Below are positions 11,613-22,762 of a stretch of 64,000 nt of DNA, in pieces. The stretch comes from Chiua virens (Eukaryota > Basidiomycota > Agaricomycetes > Boletales > Boletaceae): the NCBI GenBank assembly GCA_019787685.1, contig JAHNUO010000008.1, positions 620,001 to 684,000 of the forward strand, in the 5' to 3' direction. The notes under the pieces were generated by a model. That model worked only from the letters and a program-made list of their open reading frames with translations, was not told the origin of the DNA and did not search any database. Each line of letters opens with the position of its first letter. The first letter of the stretch is position 1. A program made the position numbers and the translations under genes.

Positions 11613-13347
11613 TTACAACAGTGCAGGTGACATTTCTATTACAGCGAGTGGACCCTTCTCATCGTAGTCCGTTTTTGAGACGAAATTCTTTCCCTGTGCG
11701 TCGTTGAATGAAATCTGATTCAAAGGCTGTCAGTAAGATGTGGCGAATCAATAGCTTCGCTTCACCTTGGCAACAATACTAGTCCCCAAAAATGCCGCAA
11801 AACCATCTCCTTTCTCTCGATACTCGGCAAAGTACTCGGGAACACTGATGACACGAATTGCTCGCGGTTGAATGTTATGCTGATCCGGATTGCCAAGAAT
11901 GAACGATGATAAGCGTGATTGCAGCGCTGTACCAATTCCTGTACACCAGGTATTCAGTACAAGTCGAAAAAAAAAGTGACAACACGTACCTTTGACACGG
12001 CTTGCGAGGTCTCCAGTGACAAAGAGTCCTTGCCAAATGTACTGTCGCTGCTCAACATCAGTCTGACCGACCGAAAACCCAACTGTATCTTGTAACGAGA
12101 GCGGATCGTCCTCGGGATTTCTATCCTCCCTTTGAGGCAACGAGGAGAGAAGTGACGGATCAAAAAGGGGTTCGCAGAACCGATGTCGCTCCTTCCCCAA
12201 TGTTATCGAGCGGTCGCGGAACTGAAGTGTGATGAGGTCGAGAGCCTCAATTTCCTTTGCGCGAGCTTGTTCTGCAGCGGATGCCTTTGCGGTCGCCTTC
12301 TTCTTTGTCCCAGCCTCGATAACAGCCTTTTCCCTTCCCGCAACCAGGACTGCGGCGATATCAGTGACCCCCTCATCCTCCAGTACTTCTGCAATTTGAC
12401 CGTCCGACGGGACTCGAACGTAACCTTCAGCCCAGATATGTTTCACGAGATCAAGGAGGAACGCTTGTACGGCTTCTGGATCCTGAGGGGAATCGGGGGG
12501 AGAGGCAGCGGCCATGACAATTTGGTTTGAACGCAGAAGATTGGCAAGGTACTTTTCACAGTCGGCTATGCCCAGGTAAGTCGAAGACCGTGCAGAGTGC
12601 ACGATAAACCCGTCATATATGGGTGATACATCTGTTTTCTCATACCCTATGTCGACGACAACACCGTTCAATTGGCCAGTGGCGTATATTTGTGTCATAG
12701 GTCGTTCGACGATCGCAAAGCTGGCTGCATTGAAGCGTTCGAAAAAGACTTGACATAGCCGCTCTTGAGAAGCACGAGAGAGCCCTGGCATGATGGAAAG
12801 CATAGCTGGAGACTCGTTTTGAGTGCGTTTTATCTGAAGCCTGTTGAAAATGACATGTTTCCTGCATGCTTGGTGGTAAGAACACGGGGAGGACACAAGT
12901 ATATCGGGGTGCACACCAGATTGCTTCAGCTTGAGTCCAATCGCGGATATCACCGTCTGCAAACGGCCACGATATAAGGACGTCCTGGCTTGCCTCCAGT
13001 GCTTCGTCAAGCTGGACACCGACTAGATAGTCATTCACCTTGGCCGTAGGATTCGTGTGGAAGGGCAGCGAGGAGCGGCGGGTGGATGATGCGCTTCCTT
13101 CTCCCGTTCCACTTGATTGTTTACCATTCGCGGCGAAATTTGACGAGGACTCGCCCACTATCTGTCTCAGACCGACGCGTGCAGGTATTTCCTAGACGCG
13201 ACTGCCTTGTTAGTGTCGATCAGTAACATGCTATATGCAACGAACCACTGCGGGCGTTTTCAAGAGCTCGTGTATACCGAGGCCAGCCCTGACGACCGTT
13301 CTGCCAGTTTCTATGATGAGGATTGACGAGTCTCGGAAACTGCTCAT
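11613..13347 (-). CDS. ARP9: Actin-related protein 9 (SWI/SNF and RSC subunit)
   Basis: Nuclear actin-related protein that, with Arp7 in yeast, binds the HSA helix of the remodeller ATPase. The first exon (start 13347) gives SSILIIETGRTVVRAGLG, the actin phosphate-1-like strand. Later blocks are IPARVGLRQIVGE, a serine-rich insert, DILVSSPCSYHQ, ERLCQVFFERFNAASFAIVE, YATGQLNGVVVDIGYEKTDV (phosphate-2-like) and SPIYDGFIV. A lysine/alanine-rich insert (near 12290) is typical of the divergent Arp9 branch. The C-terminal part reads RAIRVISVPEYFAEYREKG, then SFNDAQGKNFVSKTDYDEKG after the last intron, ending at TAA at 11613-11615. Divergent from lanosterol synthase with 110 bp between start codons. 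Arp9 rather than Arp7 is inferred from overall order and the insert. Confidence 0.82.
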
Positions 13348-13457
13348 AGCGGAGTGGAACGATAGTGTAAGTATTACGTTGTGGCGGATTCAGATCGGTT
13401 CACGCATCACGGCCAAGCATCGAACCATTTCAAGTTACTGGCCCATTCTTTAGCGCC

Positions 13458-16177
13458 ATGTCTGCAAGCCGGCTCGCAAAACTGTACTCCCCGCTCGATA
13501 TCCCAGAGTCTGGAAAGGAACCTTTCACAGACTATTCTCGGTGGAGGCTGCTAGTGAACGATGGTGGTCGTCACACTTGGCATTACATGAAGACGGACGA
13601 GGAGTCCGAGAAGTGGCCCCAAAACTACATAGACAAATACTGGACGGGCCAACCTCTTGTAAGTATTCACTCGTGCATGATACGCGCGACAAACTCGTGA
13701 ATAACCCCAACAGAACCTCCCTGCCCTTTCGAAACCGACCACACCGCTTGAAGCTGCTCGGAATGGATATACATTTTACAAGCACCTCCAGTCGCATGAC
13801 GGACACTGGGCTGGTGAATATGGTGGACCAATGTTTCTGTACCCTGGCCTTGTCATTGGGTCCTATGCTGCTGGAATGGGGTTCACAGAGGAAGAACGCC
13901 TGGAGATGATCCGTTACCTCATAAATCACGCGCATCCTGAAGACGGAGGTTGGGGTCTGTAAGTATACAATCGCACCATAGATGAGCCCACTTATATAAC
14001 CTCTGTAGCCACATCGAAGGACATTCCACCGTGTTCGGAACTGCACTCAACTATGCCGCTTTGCGAATCCTCGGCATGAGTGCCGAACATCCAGTCGCTG
14101 TCAAGGCAAGGGCTACCCTTCACCAGCTTGGTAAGTTTCTCGTTCCACGCATCTATCACATGTTGAACCCATCATCCAGGTGGAGCGATAGGTGCCCCTG
14201 CTTGGGGAAAGTTTTGGTTGGCAATCCTCAACGTGTATGACTGGGAAGGATTCAATCCTGTCCCTCCCGAGCTATGGTAAGTTTTAATCCCGGGTACTTG
14301 CGTGACCCTGCGTTCATTGCTCAGGCTTTTCCCTGACTGGGTTCCGTTCCACCCCCATAAATGGTGGATTCATACCCGCTAATGTCTACATACCCATGAG
14401 TTATCTCTATGGTATTCGCTTCCAGATGGAAGAAAATGACCTTGATCCGTTCTCTTCGTGAGGTATGCTTTTATGATGCTTGCCATGCCCTTGCTTTAAT
14501 GTTGCTATCCTCAGGAACTATACACCAATGACTACCACCGCATAAATTGGCCCTGCACAATGTAACAATGTCGCCGCTGTCGATCTCTATTCACCCCATA
14601 CTATGGTCCTTGACGCGATGAATGTCGTACTATCTCTCTGGGAGAGCTGCGCCATTCCCGCTGTTCGGAAAGCTGCGTTGAAGCGCACCTACGAGCTCAT
14701 CGTATATGAGGATGAAAACACAGGATATCAGACCCTCGGCCCTGTCTCCAAGATGATGAACTTGTTGTGTCGTTTCGTTGTTGAGGGACCTGATACAGAG
14801 GTATATCGTCAACATGCCATCAAGCGTGCCGACTTCATGTGGCTCGGTGCGGAGGGCTTGATGATGTGTGGAACGAACGGCAGCCAGCTTTGGGATATTG
14901 GATTTATCACGCAGGCGCTTGTTGAAACTGGCCTCGCAAACGAGCCAGAGAACAAGGAAAGCTTGGGAAGGGCTTTGGGGTGGTTAGATATATGCCAAAT
15001 CCAAGAGAACCCGAAGCATTACGAGTCGGCTTATCGTCACCGAACCAAGGGGGCATGGCCGTTCAGCACAAAAGAGCAAGGATATACTGTCAGTGACTGC
15101 ACGGGAGAAGGTCTCAAAGCGGTCCTGTACCTGCAGAAGCAGGTGACGTATGTATGCTCGATTTTAAAATTGATCCCTTTCCGCTGAGCATGACTTTAGA
15201 GGGACGGAGAAGGTCATTTCAGATGATCGGCTCTTCGATGCTGTTGACACCTTGCTCACTATGCAGAACAAGAATGGTGGTTATGCGAGCTATGAGCTTG
15301 TGAGGGGACCCAAGTGGTTGGAGTGGCTCAATGCTGCGGAGGTCTTTGGTACGGCACACCGCAATCACGTCGCCCAACTGATCCTGACTTTTCACAGGAG
15401 ATATCATGATTGAATTCTGCTACCCAGAATGTACGACCTCCGTGATAACGTCCTTGTCCATTTTCCGGAAGTATTACCCGAACTACCGAACAGCAGAGAT
15501 TGAGTGAGTGATACCGATTTCACCCAATAGATGATGGGATTGATCAACATAACCAGGCGGACGATTGCAGCGGCAATTAAATGGCTTCACGAAGTACAGA
15601 AACCGGAAGGGGGATGGTTCGGATCGTGGGGGATCTGTTTCACTTATGCAACACAATTTGCGCTGGAAAGTTTAGCACTCGGCGGGGAATACTATGCAAA
15701 CAGTCCCGCTGTTCGCCGAGCGTGTGACTTTTTGCTTTCAAAACAACGTAAGGACGGAGGGTGGGGTGAAAGTTACAAGGTCGGGTGTCCGTGCACTCCA
15801 TATGGATCAATGCTGATAGTTCTTCCTTTGGCGCACCCAGACGTGCGAAGTCGGCTACTGGGTTGATCACGAGAATACTCAGGTCGTGCAGACCTGCTGG
15901 GCAGCCATGGCGCTCATGTACGCCAGGTACCCCTATCCCGAACCAATCGAAAAGGCGGTTAAGTTGGTCATGTCGCGACAGCTTCCGGTGAGAACTTACG
16001 GTCGGATCGTGAAAGAGGTCGTGTGCTGATTTTGATGCATAGGATGGATCGTGGCCTCAGGAGGCGATCGAGGGCGTATTCAATAAGAACTGCATGATCT
16101 CATACCCTAATTTCAAGTTTTCGTTTACTATTTGGATGCTTGGACGGGCGCATTACTACTTGAGGGAACAGCAGTGA
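13458..16177 (+). CDS. ERG7: Lanosterol synthase (oxidosqualene cyclase), three single-base frame breaks
   Basis: Cyclises 2,3-oxidosqualene to lanosterol in ergosterol synthesis at ER and lipid-droplet membranes. Blocks in order: [61 protein letters not shown]-type lid region, [33 protein letters not shown], the catalytic aspartate segment [12 protein letters not shown] (usual form DCTAE), [31 protein letters not shown], and [22 protein letters not shown] repeats are present. Between 14371 and 14560 three places each carry one extra base (near 14380, 14444 and 14551-14554). Together they restore frame, and the protein between them reads normally once each is discounted. None can be explained by an intron. 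Such an essential gene is more likely affected by sequence error than decayed. TGA at 16175-16177. Confidence 0.92.
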
Positions 16178-16410
16178 GAACGTGTAGCTAGTTCCTAGAT
16201 TACACTATTTCGGGTAACTTGATAAGCCAAGCTTGGTTCTGAAAATGAAACCGGATGACCGCGGATGGTGTGCTCGTGATCATGAGCAATCCCGTACTTA
16301 AAAAATCTCATATGCCAGTGAAAGTTCCCTTTCCCATGCAAGATTGCCCGACTCACAAGGTGTGTACAGTCCCCCAATTTAATACCTCGAACTCACCCTT
16401 CTCTTTAGCC

Positions 16411-19400
16411 ATGGCCGCGCTTGTAGTCTCCCGGATAGCATTCCTCGCCTCTGATGTCGTCCTCTATACGGGTTCCGCGCAATCGCCGTTCTCTGACCCA
16501 TACAGGGCACTCGTGAACACGTCCTCTCACCAACCAAACGTTCAATCTGTCCCTGCCGGCGGTGATCCAGGTGTATCTATTCTACGATATACACCCGGGA
16601 CATCCCTAGTCTCCTTAACGTCCACCGTTACATCTCAAACCGCTCTCCGCCTTGTACTCCTTGCTACAGAGCTCTCCTCCCTCCCACTCGTCCTTCACCT
16701 TGCCATTAAGGATGACTTGTCCGACGTCCTACCGCTTCAGTCTGCGTTCCTATTCTTCTTGATCTCTTATACGCCACAAGAGGCCCATGACAACGCCCTT
16801 CTTGCTTCTCGGCTCGCCCGCACGGAGAAAAAGGCGGTTATACATGTCTTTTATGAGCTAGCGGATGGTCCCGTCGTAGAAATTGCCGAAGAAGACGTGC
16901 AGCCATTCCTACTCTCCGAAAAGGTCACCGTCTCATCGAATGATCCCGGTGACGCCAAAGAGACTGGTGATGACGTCAAAAAGAGTATCCGTGCACCAGA
17001 ACCCATCTCCGCCCTATATCAACTTATGAATCTGCTGCGCTGACCACATCGAACCGCATTCAACGTCCCTGCCTTCCTTTGACAATCCGAGGTAACGAAC
17101 ACCCAAGCACCGTTATTTTCCTTCTTGGAAACATTCCCAACATTCCAGAGATCGACGGCGTTTCGTTCGTTTCTGTCGGCGTGCTTGCTCCTCTCTCCGC
17201 TTCCGTTATCTTACGCACTATCCCCCCCTCGACATCTCGTGTCCTCGTGTTCGAGCAGCTCCACCGCTCGAGTACTAAATGGACAGCGCTTTATCTCGAT
17301 ATCGTCGATGCGCTGCAGGAGCGCCAGGCACATTCACAGGTATCTATCCAGAGTGTTTGGTTCACGAATGTGGAGCAAATCAGCCAGCCCGATCTAGTCA
17401 AGCTCATCGACACCACGAAAAATACCCCACTTACTTCCCCGCTACTCCTCCAAAGCGAGACACTTTCCTCGCCGCAAGCTCCCACCCCCTTTATTCCAAA
17501 GCACGAGTCATCGTACACGAAGATTTTGTCTCACGTGTTTGGCCAACGATTAGAGATCTCAAACTCTCCCGATCTAGTTTCCACACAGGGCGATATAGCT
17601 ACCAGTCCAGAGTATGCGTTGGGCCGCGTCAGAGGACAGTTGGAGAAGCGCGCTCAGCTCCTCTCTTCTGTTCAGAGTTTGATGGAGATGGAAGAGCTCA
17701 GCACCGAGCTACACAGACTTCTTGCCCAGTGGCTACAAACTAAAGACGACAGCTCAAAAAGTCGTACTACCAGTTCTCAAGTGATCGCAGCGTTGGAAAC
17801 TTCGCAGCTTTCAAGTGTACTCGTCGATCGCATTCTTGCGCTAAAAGCATACTTCCCTTCCAAGTCCAGGTGGATACTCGGCTCGGATGCGTGGGCCTAC
17901 GATCTTGGCTCGTCGGGCTTGCACCACATCATAGCTTCTGGTCTTGACATCAATATTACTCATCCTAGACACTCTACCCTATTCGTCCCGAAATGCTGCC
18001 GATCCACACCGCCGCAAGCAAGACGTTGGTTGTATGCCATGAACCACGGAGATGTTTACGTTGCTAGTATCGCCGTGTACTCTTCATACGCACAGGTTCT
18101 GCAGGCTGTAATGGAGGCCGACAGACACAAAGGCCCATCAGTCATCCTCGCCTACCTTCCCTACCACGGCGAAAACTCACCAGCGCTTGACCTATTGAAG
18201 GAGACAAAGCTTGCAGTTGACTCGGGGTACTGGCCCTTGTACCGCTGGGATCCTACCAAGGAGGCTAGAGGCGAGGAGCCATTCACCCTCGATTCTGATG
18301 CTGTCAAGAACGACCTTCAGCAATTCCTCGACCGGAAAAACCACCTTTCCCAGCTCGTCCGTTCCAAGCCTGAGATAGCTACCGAGCTCGTGAGTAGCTT
18401 GGGTGATACCGTCAAAGAGGCACGTAGGCGGAAGGCTCAGCAGGCCTACGACGAATTACTCGTCGCACTCGATGCACCACCTCTTCTGGTGTTGTTCGCT
18501 TCAGATGGAGGTACCGCGGAAAAATATGCAAAGAAACTCGTTAACCGTGCCAAAGCGAGAGGCATGTCGGCGACGATTGGGACGATGGACTCGATGACCA
18601 TTCAAAGCCTCGCAGAAGAGGAATATGTTGCATTTGTAACTTCCACCGCCGGTCAAGGTGAACCGCCTCAAAATGGACGCCAGCTTTTCAAAGCGCTGAA
18701 CGCTGCCGCTCTTCGTGATGAAAAGCCATTCTCTAAGCTGCGCTACAGCGTCCTTGCCCTCGGAGATAGCCACTACTGGCCTCGACCTGAAGATGCTCAT
18801 TATTACAACAAACCCGGCAAGGACCTTGATGCACGGCTTGAGAAACTTGGTGGCGAACGTTTCGTTGATCTTGGGTTGGGAGATGATCAAGACGCTGATG
18901 GACCCGAGACCGGTTACAAGGACCTGGGAGCCCAAGGTTTGGAAGGCGCTTGGTGTGGACAACATCCAAGTTACGGAGGCTGAACCCGAGCCAATCACAA
19001 ACGAGCATATCAAAGCTGCTTCGGGATACCTTCGTGGTACCATCGCAGAGGGTTTGGAGGATACAACTACCGGAGCGCTCGCTCCATCCGACACTCAGCT
19101 GACCAAGTTCCATGGAATCTACCAGCAAGACGACCGGGATATTCGTGACGAACGTCAAGCCCAGGGAGTGGAGCCGGCTTACAGCTTCATGATCCGTGCG
19201 CGCACACCAGGTGGTGTTTGTACCCCTGAGCAATGGTTGCAAATGGACCAAATTTCTGATGAACACGGTAATGGTACAATGAAGATCACCACGAGAGCCA
19301 CCTTTCAATTCCATGGTGTCATCAAGCATCACCTGAAACCCTCTATCCAAAAAATCAACAGAGTCCTGATGGATACCTTGGCCGCGTGTGGTGATGTCAA

Positions 19401-21072
19401 TCGGTATGTTATCCCGTCCTGTCAAATGCGCTGCAGCTCATGTCTTGCTAGCAATGTGACCTGCGCTGCTATTCCTTCGTTGTCGAGGCTTCATCATGAT
19501 GTTTATGAATTTTCCAAACTTGTCAGCAACCATCTTCTGCCAAGAACAACCGCATATCATGAAATCTGGCTTGACAAGAAGATGGTGGCTGGCGAAGCTG
19601 TCAAGGACTTTGAGCCGTTGTATGGCGAGTTCTATCTCCCGCGCAAGGTCCGTGCATTTCATTCGATGACTGGCCAGAAATTGAGTTCTATCCAGTTCAA
19701 AGTTGCAATTGCTGTCCCGCCGTACAACGATGTAGACGTCTTTGCCAATGACCTGGGCTTCATTGCGATCGTTGACGAAGACGGTGAATTGGAAGGTTTC
19801 AATGTCGCGATCGGCGGTGGTATGGGTGTCACGCACGGTAACAAAAAAACTTACCCCCGAATCGCCGACGTCATTGGTTTCTGCACTGTCGAGCAAGGAG
19901 CACTCGTAGCAGAAAAGGTCATGTTAACCCAACGGGACAATGGAAATCGTGCCGAGTGAGTTGTAAAGCTTGCTCAACATATCTGTCCAACTGACTGGCA
20001 TTCACAGGCGAAAGGTGACGTTTTCTGTGCATTCGTAGGATTGGATTCTAACCGCAGTTCCAGAACGCTCGCTTGAAGTATACAGTTGATCGTATGGGTC
20101 TTGACCACTTCAAGAGCGAAGTAGAATCTCGCCTTGGCTTTAAACTTGGTCCGGCTCAACCTTACACCTTTGAGAGCAACATAGACCATTTCGGCTGGAC
20201 CGTGGGTGAGGACGGCCGGCACCACGTCACGATCTACATCGAAAACGGTCGCGTTCAAGACGAGCCGGGACGGGAATTCAAGACTGGTCTCCGTGAAATC
20301 GCCAAGGTCCACAAGGGGACATTCCGCTTGACATCGAATCAACATCTTGTCATTTCCGAGGTCCCGACTGAGGAGGTCCCAAGGATCAAGGCGCTGCTTG
20401 CCGAGTACAAACTTGATAACCTCAATTATTCGGGATTGCGGCTCTCGGCCTCGGCTTGCGTGGCATTCCCCACATGTGGCAAGTATTTTCTCTTTGATGC
20501 TGCTGTTTGTGAGTCGCTGATAAAGGTGTCCAGGCCTCGCCATGGCTGAATCCGAGCGGGTAAGTCATTGTTATAACTGATAACCAACAGTTTTAAAAAC
20601 CGACCTTCGTAGTACTTGCCGCTGCTCATCGACAAGGTGGAGAAGATCTGCGAGGAGAACGGCCTGCGCCACGACTCCATCATCATGCGTATGACCGGTT
20701 GCCCAAACGGGTGCGCCAGACCTTACATCGCAGGTACGCGGTCCGGTCTTTGTTGTCGCTTCCGCCATTAACCACTCTGTTTCCGCAGAGATAGCATTCG
20801 TCGGAAAAGCACCGGGCAGCTACGCGATGCTCCTCGGGGGTGGATACTATGGTCAACGGCTCAACAAGATATATCGTGAAACGGTCTCGGAGCCTGAGAT
20901 CTTGGCCATCCTCCAGCCCATGATCAAGCAGTATGCACTCGAACGTCACGAGGGTGAGCATTTTGGCGATTTTGTAATTCGAGCTGGGTATATTGCGCCG
21001 ACGACCGAAGGGAAATTGTGGTATGATAAGATGGGAGGTGAAGGTGAACACAGGGAAATTAGTGTCGCGTAA
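16411..21072 (+). CDS. MET5: Sulfite reductase (NADPH) beta subunit, siroheme and 4Fe-4S
   Basis: Catalyses six-electron reduction of sulfite to sulfide in cysteine and methionine synthesis. A large fungal-type subunit. The N-terminal domain ([14 protein letters not shown] onward) resembles the pyruvate-ferredoxin oxidoreductase fold. A flavodoxin-like domain is near 18490 ([33 protein letters not shown]). The sulfite/nitrite reductase halves follow ([30 protein letters not shown]). The cofactor cysteines are CVAFPTCG and [14 protein letters not shown]. The intron between those motifs uses a GC donor (20479-20533). Two frame breaks occur: one base appears missing near 17023-17025 ([10 protein letters not shown] resumes in another frame), and one extra base lies near 18920 (GYK to [11 protein letters not shown]). 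Both are probably sequence errors. The start at 16411 follows a likely 5' UTR intron; an upstream in-frame ATG at 16255 is the alternative. Confidence 0.9.
20479..20533 (+). other. Non-canonical GC-AG intron in sulfite reductase
   Basis: The 55-nt intron starts G|GCAAGT and ends CCAG. Splicing there joins ACA TGT G to GC CTC GCC, giving [11 protein letters not shown], which matches the conserved first cofactor cysteine block. No GT donor nearby keeps the frame. GC-AG introns are a known minor class spliced by the major spliceosome. Confidence 0.8.
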
Positions 21073-21588
21073 TTGCCAGTGTGCATACATCTCTACAATA
21101 TGAAGTACAGGGCTATGGTAGCAGTTTGGACTACTAGTAGACGAGTGATCGGAGACTGTAAGTGTAACTCCTTTAAAATTGTAGTTCCCGACCCCGAGTC
21201 GGAGCCACTCATCTATAAAAGCCACCGTACTACATGTTCATCGAGTTCCTTTTGACTAATCATCCTTAGAACTTGCGCTTGCGCGTATCGTTCGTCCTCA
21301 GCGACGAACTTCATTGACAGGCTTCAATTGATCAACGCCATTGGCATTCCCCGACTCCTCGATCAGCAAACACACGTGATAGTAACCCTGAAGTAAGTAT
21401 CTACGCGCGAGCCGTACGTCGCGTCAAGAGGAATGCTTCCTTCAGATTTTGCATCAAAAATTTGCACGCAACGTCTGTCACGGCGGTTTCTGTATCCGAG
21501 TCCTTACTCTACCACACCCTGCTACAATATCAATGATGGGAAAAGAATTTTTTACATCCATTGGACTCGCACCCGGGCCTCGTCTACT
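21073..21588. other. Intergenic region downstream of sulfite reductase
   Basis: About 515 bp with no recognisable gene. It should hold the MET5 terminator and the promoter of the BTB gene. CpG content is normal and I see no repeat. Confidence 0.5.
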
Positions 21589-22638
21589 ATGATGTCCAAT
21601 ACCCCAGCCGTGGCCAAACCAGACCGCGTAGTAGCCCAGAAAACAGACTCGCATTGAATGGATCCATGGTCCGACGTCGGTCCGACGATGGGAACATCGT
21701 CCTGACTGCAAGGAAAATATTTCCGCGTTCATCGTGGCATCCTGAGTACCTATTCGAAAGTCTTCAAGGACATGTTTGACTTCCTTCAGCCCAAACACTC
21801 GGAATGTGTCTACGAAGAACAAGCACGGGTTGACCAGTGTCCTGTCGTAGTCACTCAATTTGAGCCATGTATGATAGAAGGCAAGCGAATGATGCGAACC
21901 CGAGTGACTGATCAGCGCAATCTGCACAACAGATATCCATTGACATCCAACGACTCAAATAGAGTGTCCCGTCCATCGTGTCTATATTTTTGCGACTGAG
22001 GGACAAATACGTCATCCCACCGTGACGCTGGCCACGATGCAAAAGCAAGGCTAGGTTGCGAGTTTGAAGTCACGTCGAGCACCGCGGCTCAGATATCATC
22101 TCATTCCGGAGTCTCCGATTATTTCCAGGAATCACCGAGAGCGTCCCACACTATTTTCAGGTGATGAATGTCTTGCGAGAAATGGGGGTGAGAGCGCCTC
22201 TCCTGCTTGCCACGTATCAATGCGCGGTGACTTGCCCCATGGCTGCCGTCACCGACGGGTACGAACTGAACGGTTCGGTTTGTTTGCTGTCATCATCTTC
22301 GTGAAGGACATTCTCGACAGCCTCCGAGTCCAGTTGTGCCAGAACTTGCACGCATCAAAGCTTGTGTTTGTTCTGTGTACGTTAAATATCCCAGAATACT
22401 GGTCGGACGGCGAGATGACTACTCCGAGTCAACCATTTGTCCGGTGGAAGTAAGAGTGAAACAGGTCGTTTTGCAGCACGTGTCGGTCGGGCCTGAGGCC
22501 TGAACTCGCAACATAATGCAGCCATCGAAGAGGCATGGGATCAGATACCAGCAGCGTTTGGCTTTGGTACATGGGAGGAAGTACTTGGGAAGAGCGGTAA
22601 TCAGTGTCAAAACAAAAAGAAATATTGCCTTGGTTAGT
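21589..22638 (+). pseudogene. BTB/POZ-domain protein gene with several frame breaks
   Basis: BTB/POZ proteins are abundant, fast-evolving and mostly uncharacterised in mushroom genomes. Recognisable pieces in order are DDGNIVL (near 21690), then in another frame GKYFRVHRGILSTYSKVFKD (near 21715-21770), AMYDRRQ (near 21870), SIFLRLRDKYVIP (near 21985), MNVLREMGVRAPL (near 22165), KDILDSLRVQLCQN (near 22305) and finally EEAWDQIPAAFGFGTWEEVL (near 22530-22585), ending at TAG 22636-22638. These lie in different frames with stops between, more breaks than the one to three seen in neighbouring essential genes. Either this copy is decaying or it combines true decay with assembly indels. Some breaks may be introns. 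The assignment to the family is solid; functional status is open. Confidence 0.6.
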
Positions 22639-22762
22639 TTCAAAATCCTGATCGTGAACCAAGTCGGTTGTCGTTTGGATCCAAGACGGTAAAAGGTTAA
22701 TAGGATGAGTTATGATTGGGTGTTGGTAAGTATTACATGCAGAAGCCTAATCTCAGGCTAAA

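Noticed and set aside
12183..12530. Long plus-strand open frame inside ARP9
   Set aside because: It lies opposite conserved ARP9 coding sequence and has no protein-like motif of its own; a mirror of the real gene's codon bias.
15091..15130. Catalytic motif of lanosterol synthase reading DCTGE where DCTAE is usual
   Set aside because: The catalytic aspartate and cysteine are kept and the changed position is small and probably tolerated; not treated as loss of function.
18501..19425. Long minus-strand open frames opposite sulfite reductase
   Set aside because: They overlap conserved reductase exons on the other strand and contain no recognisable domain.
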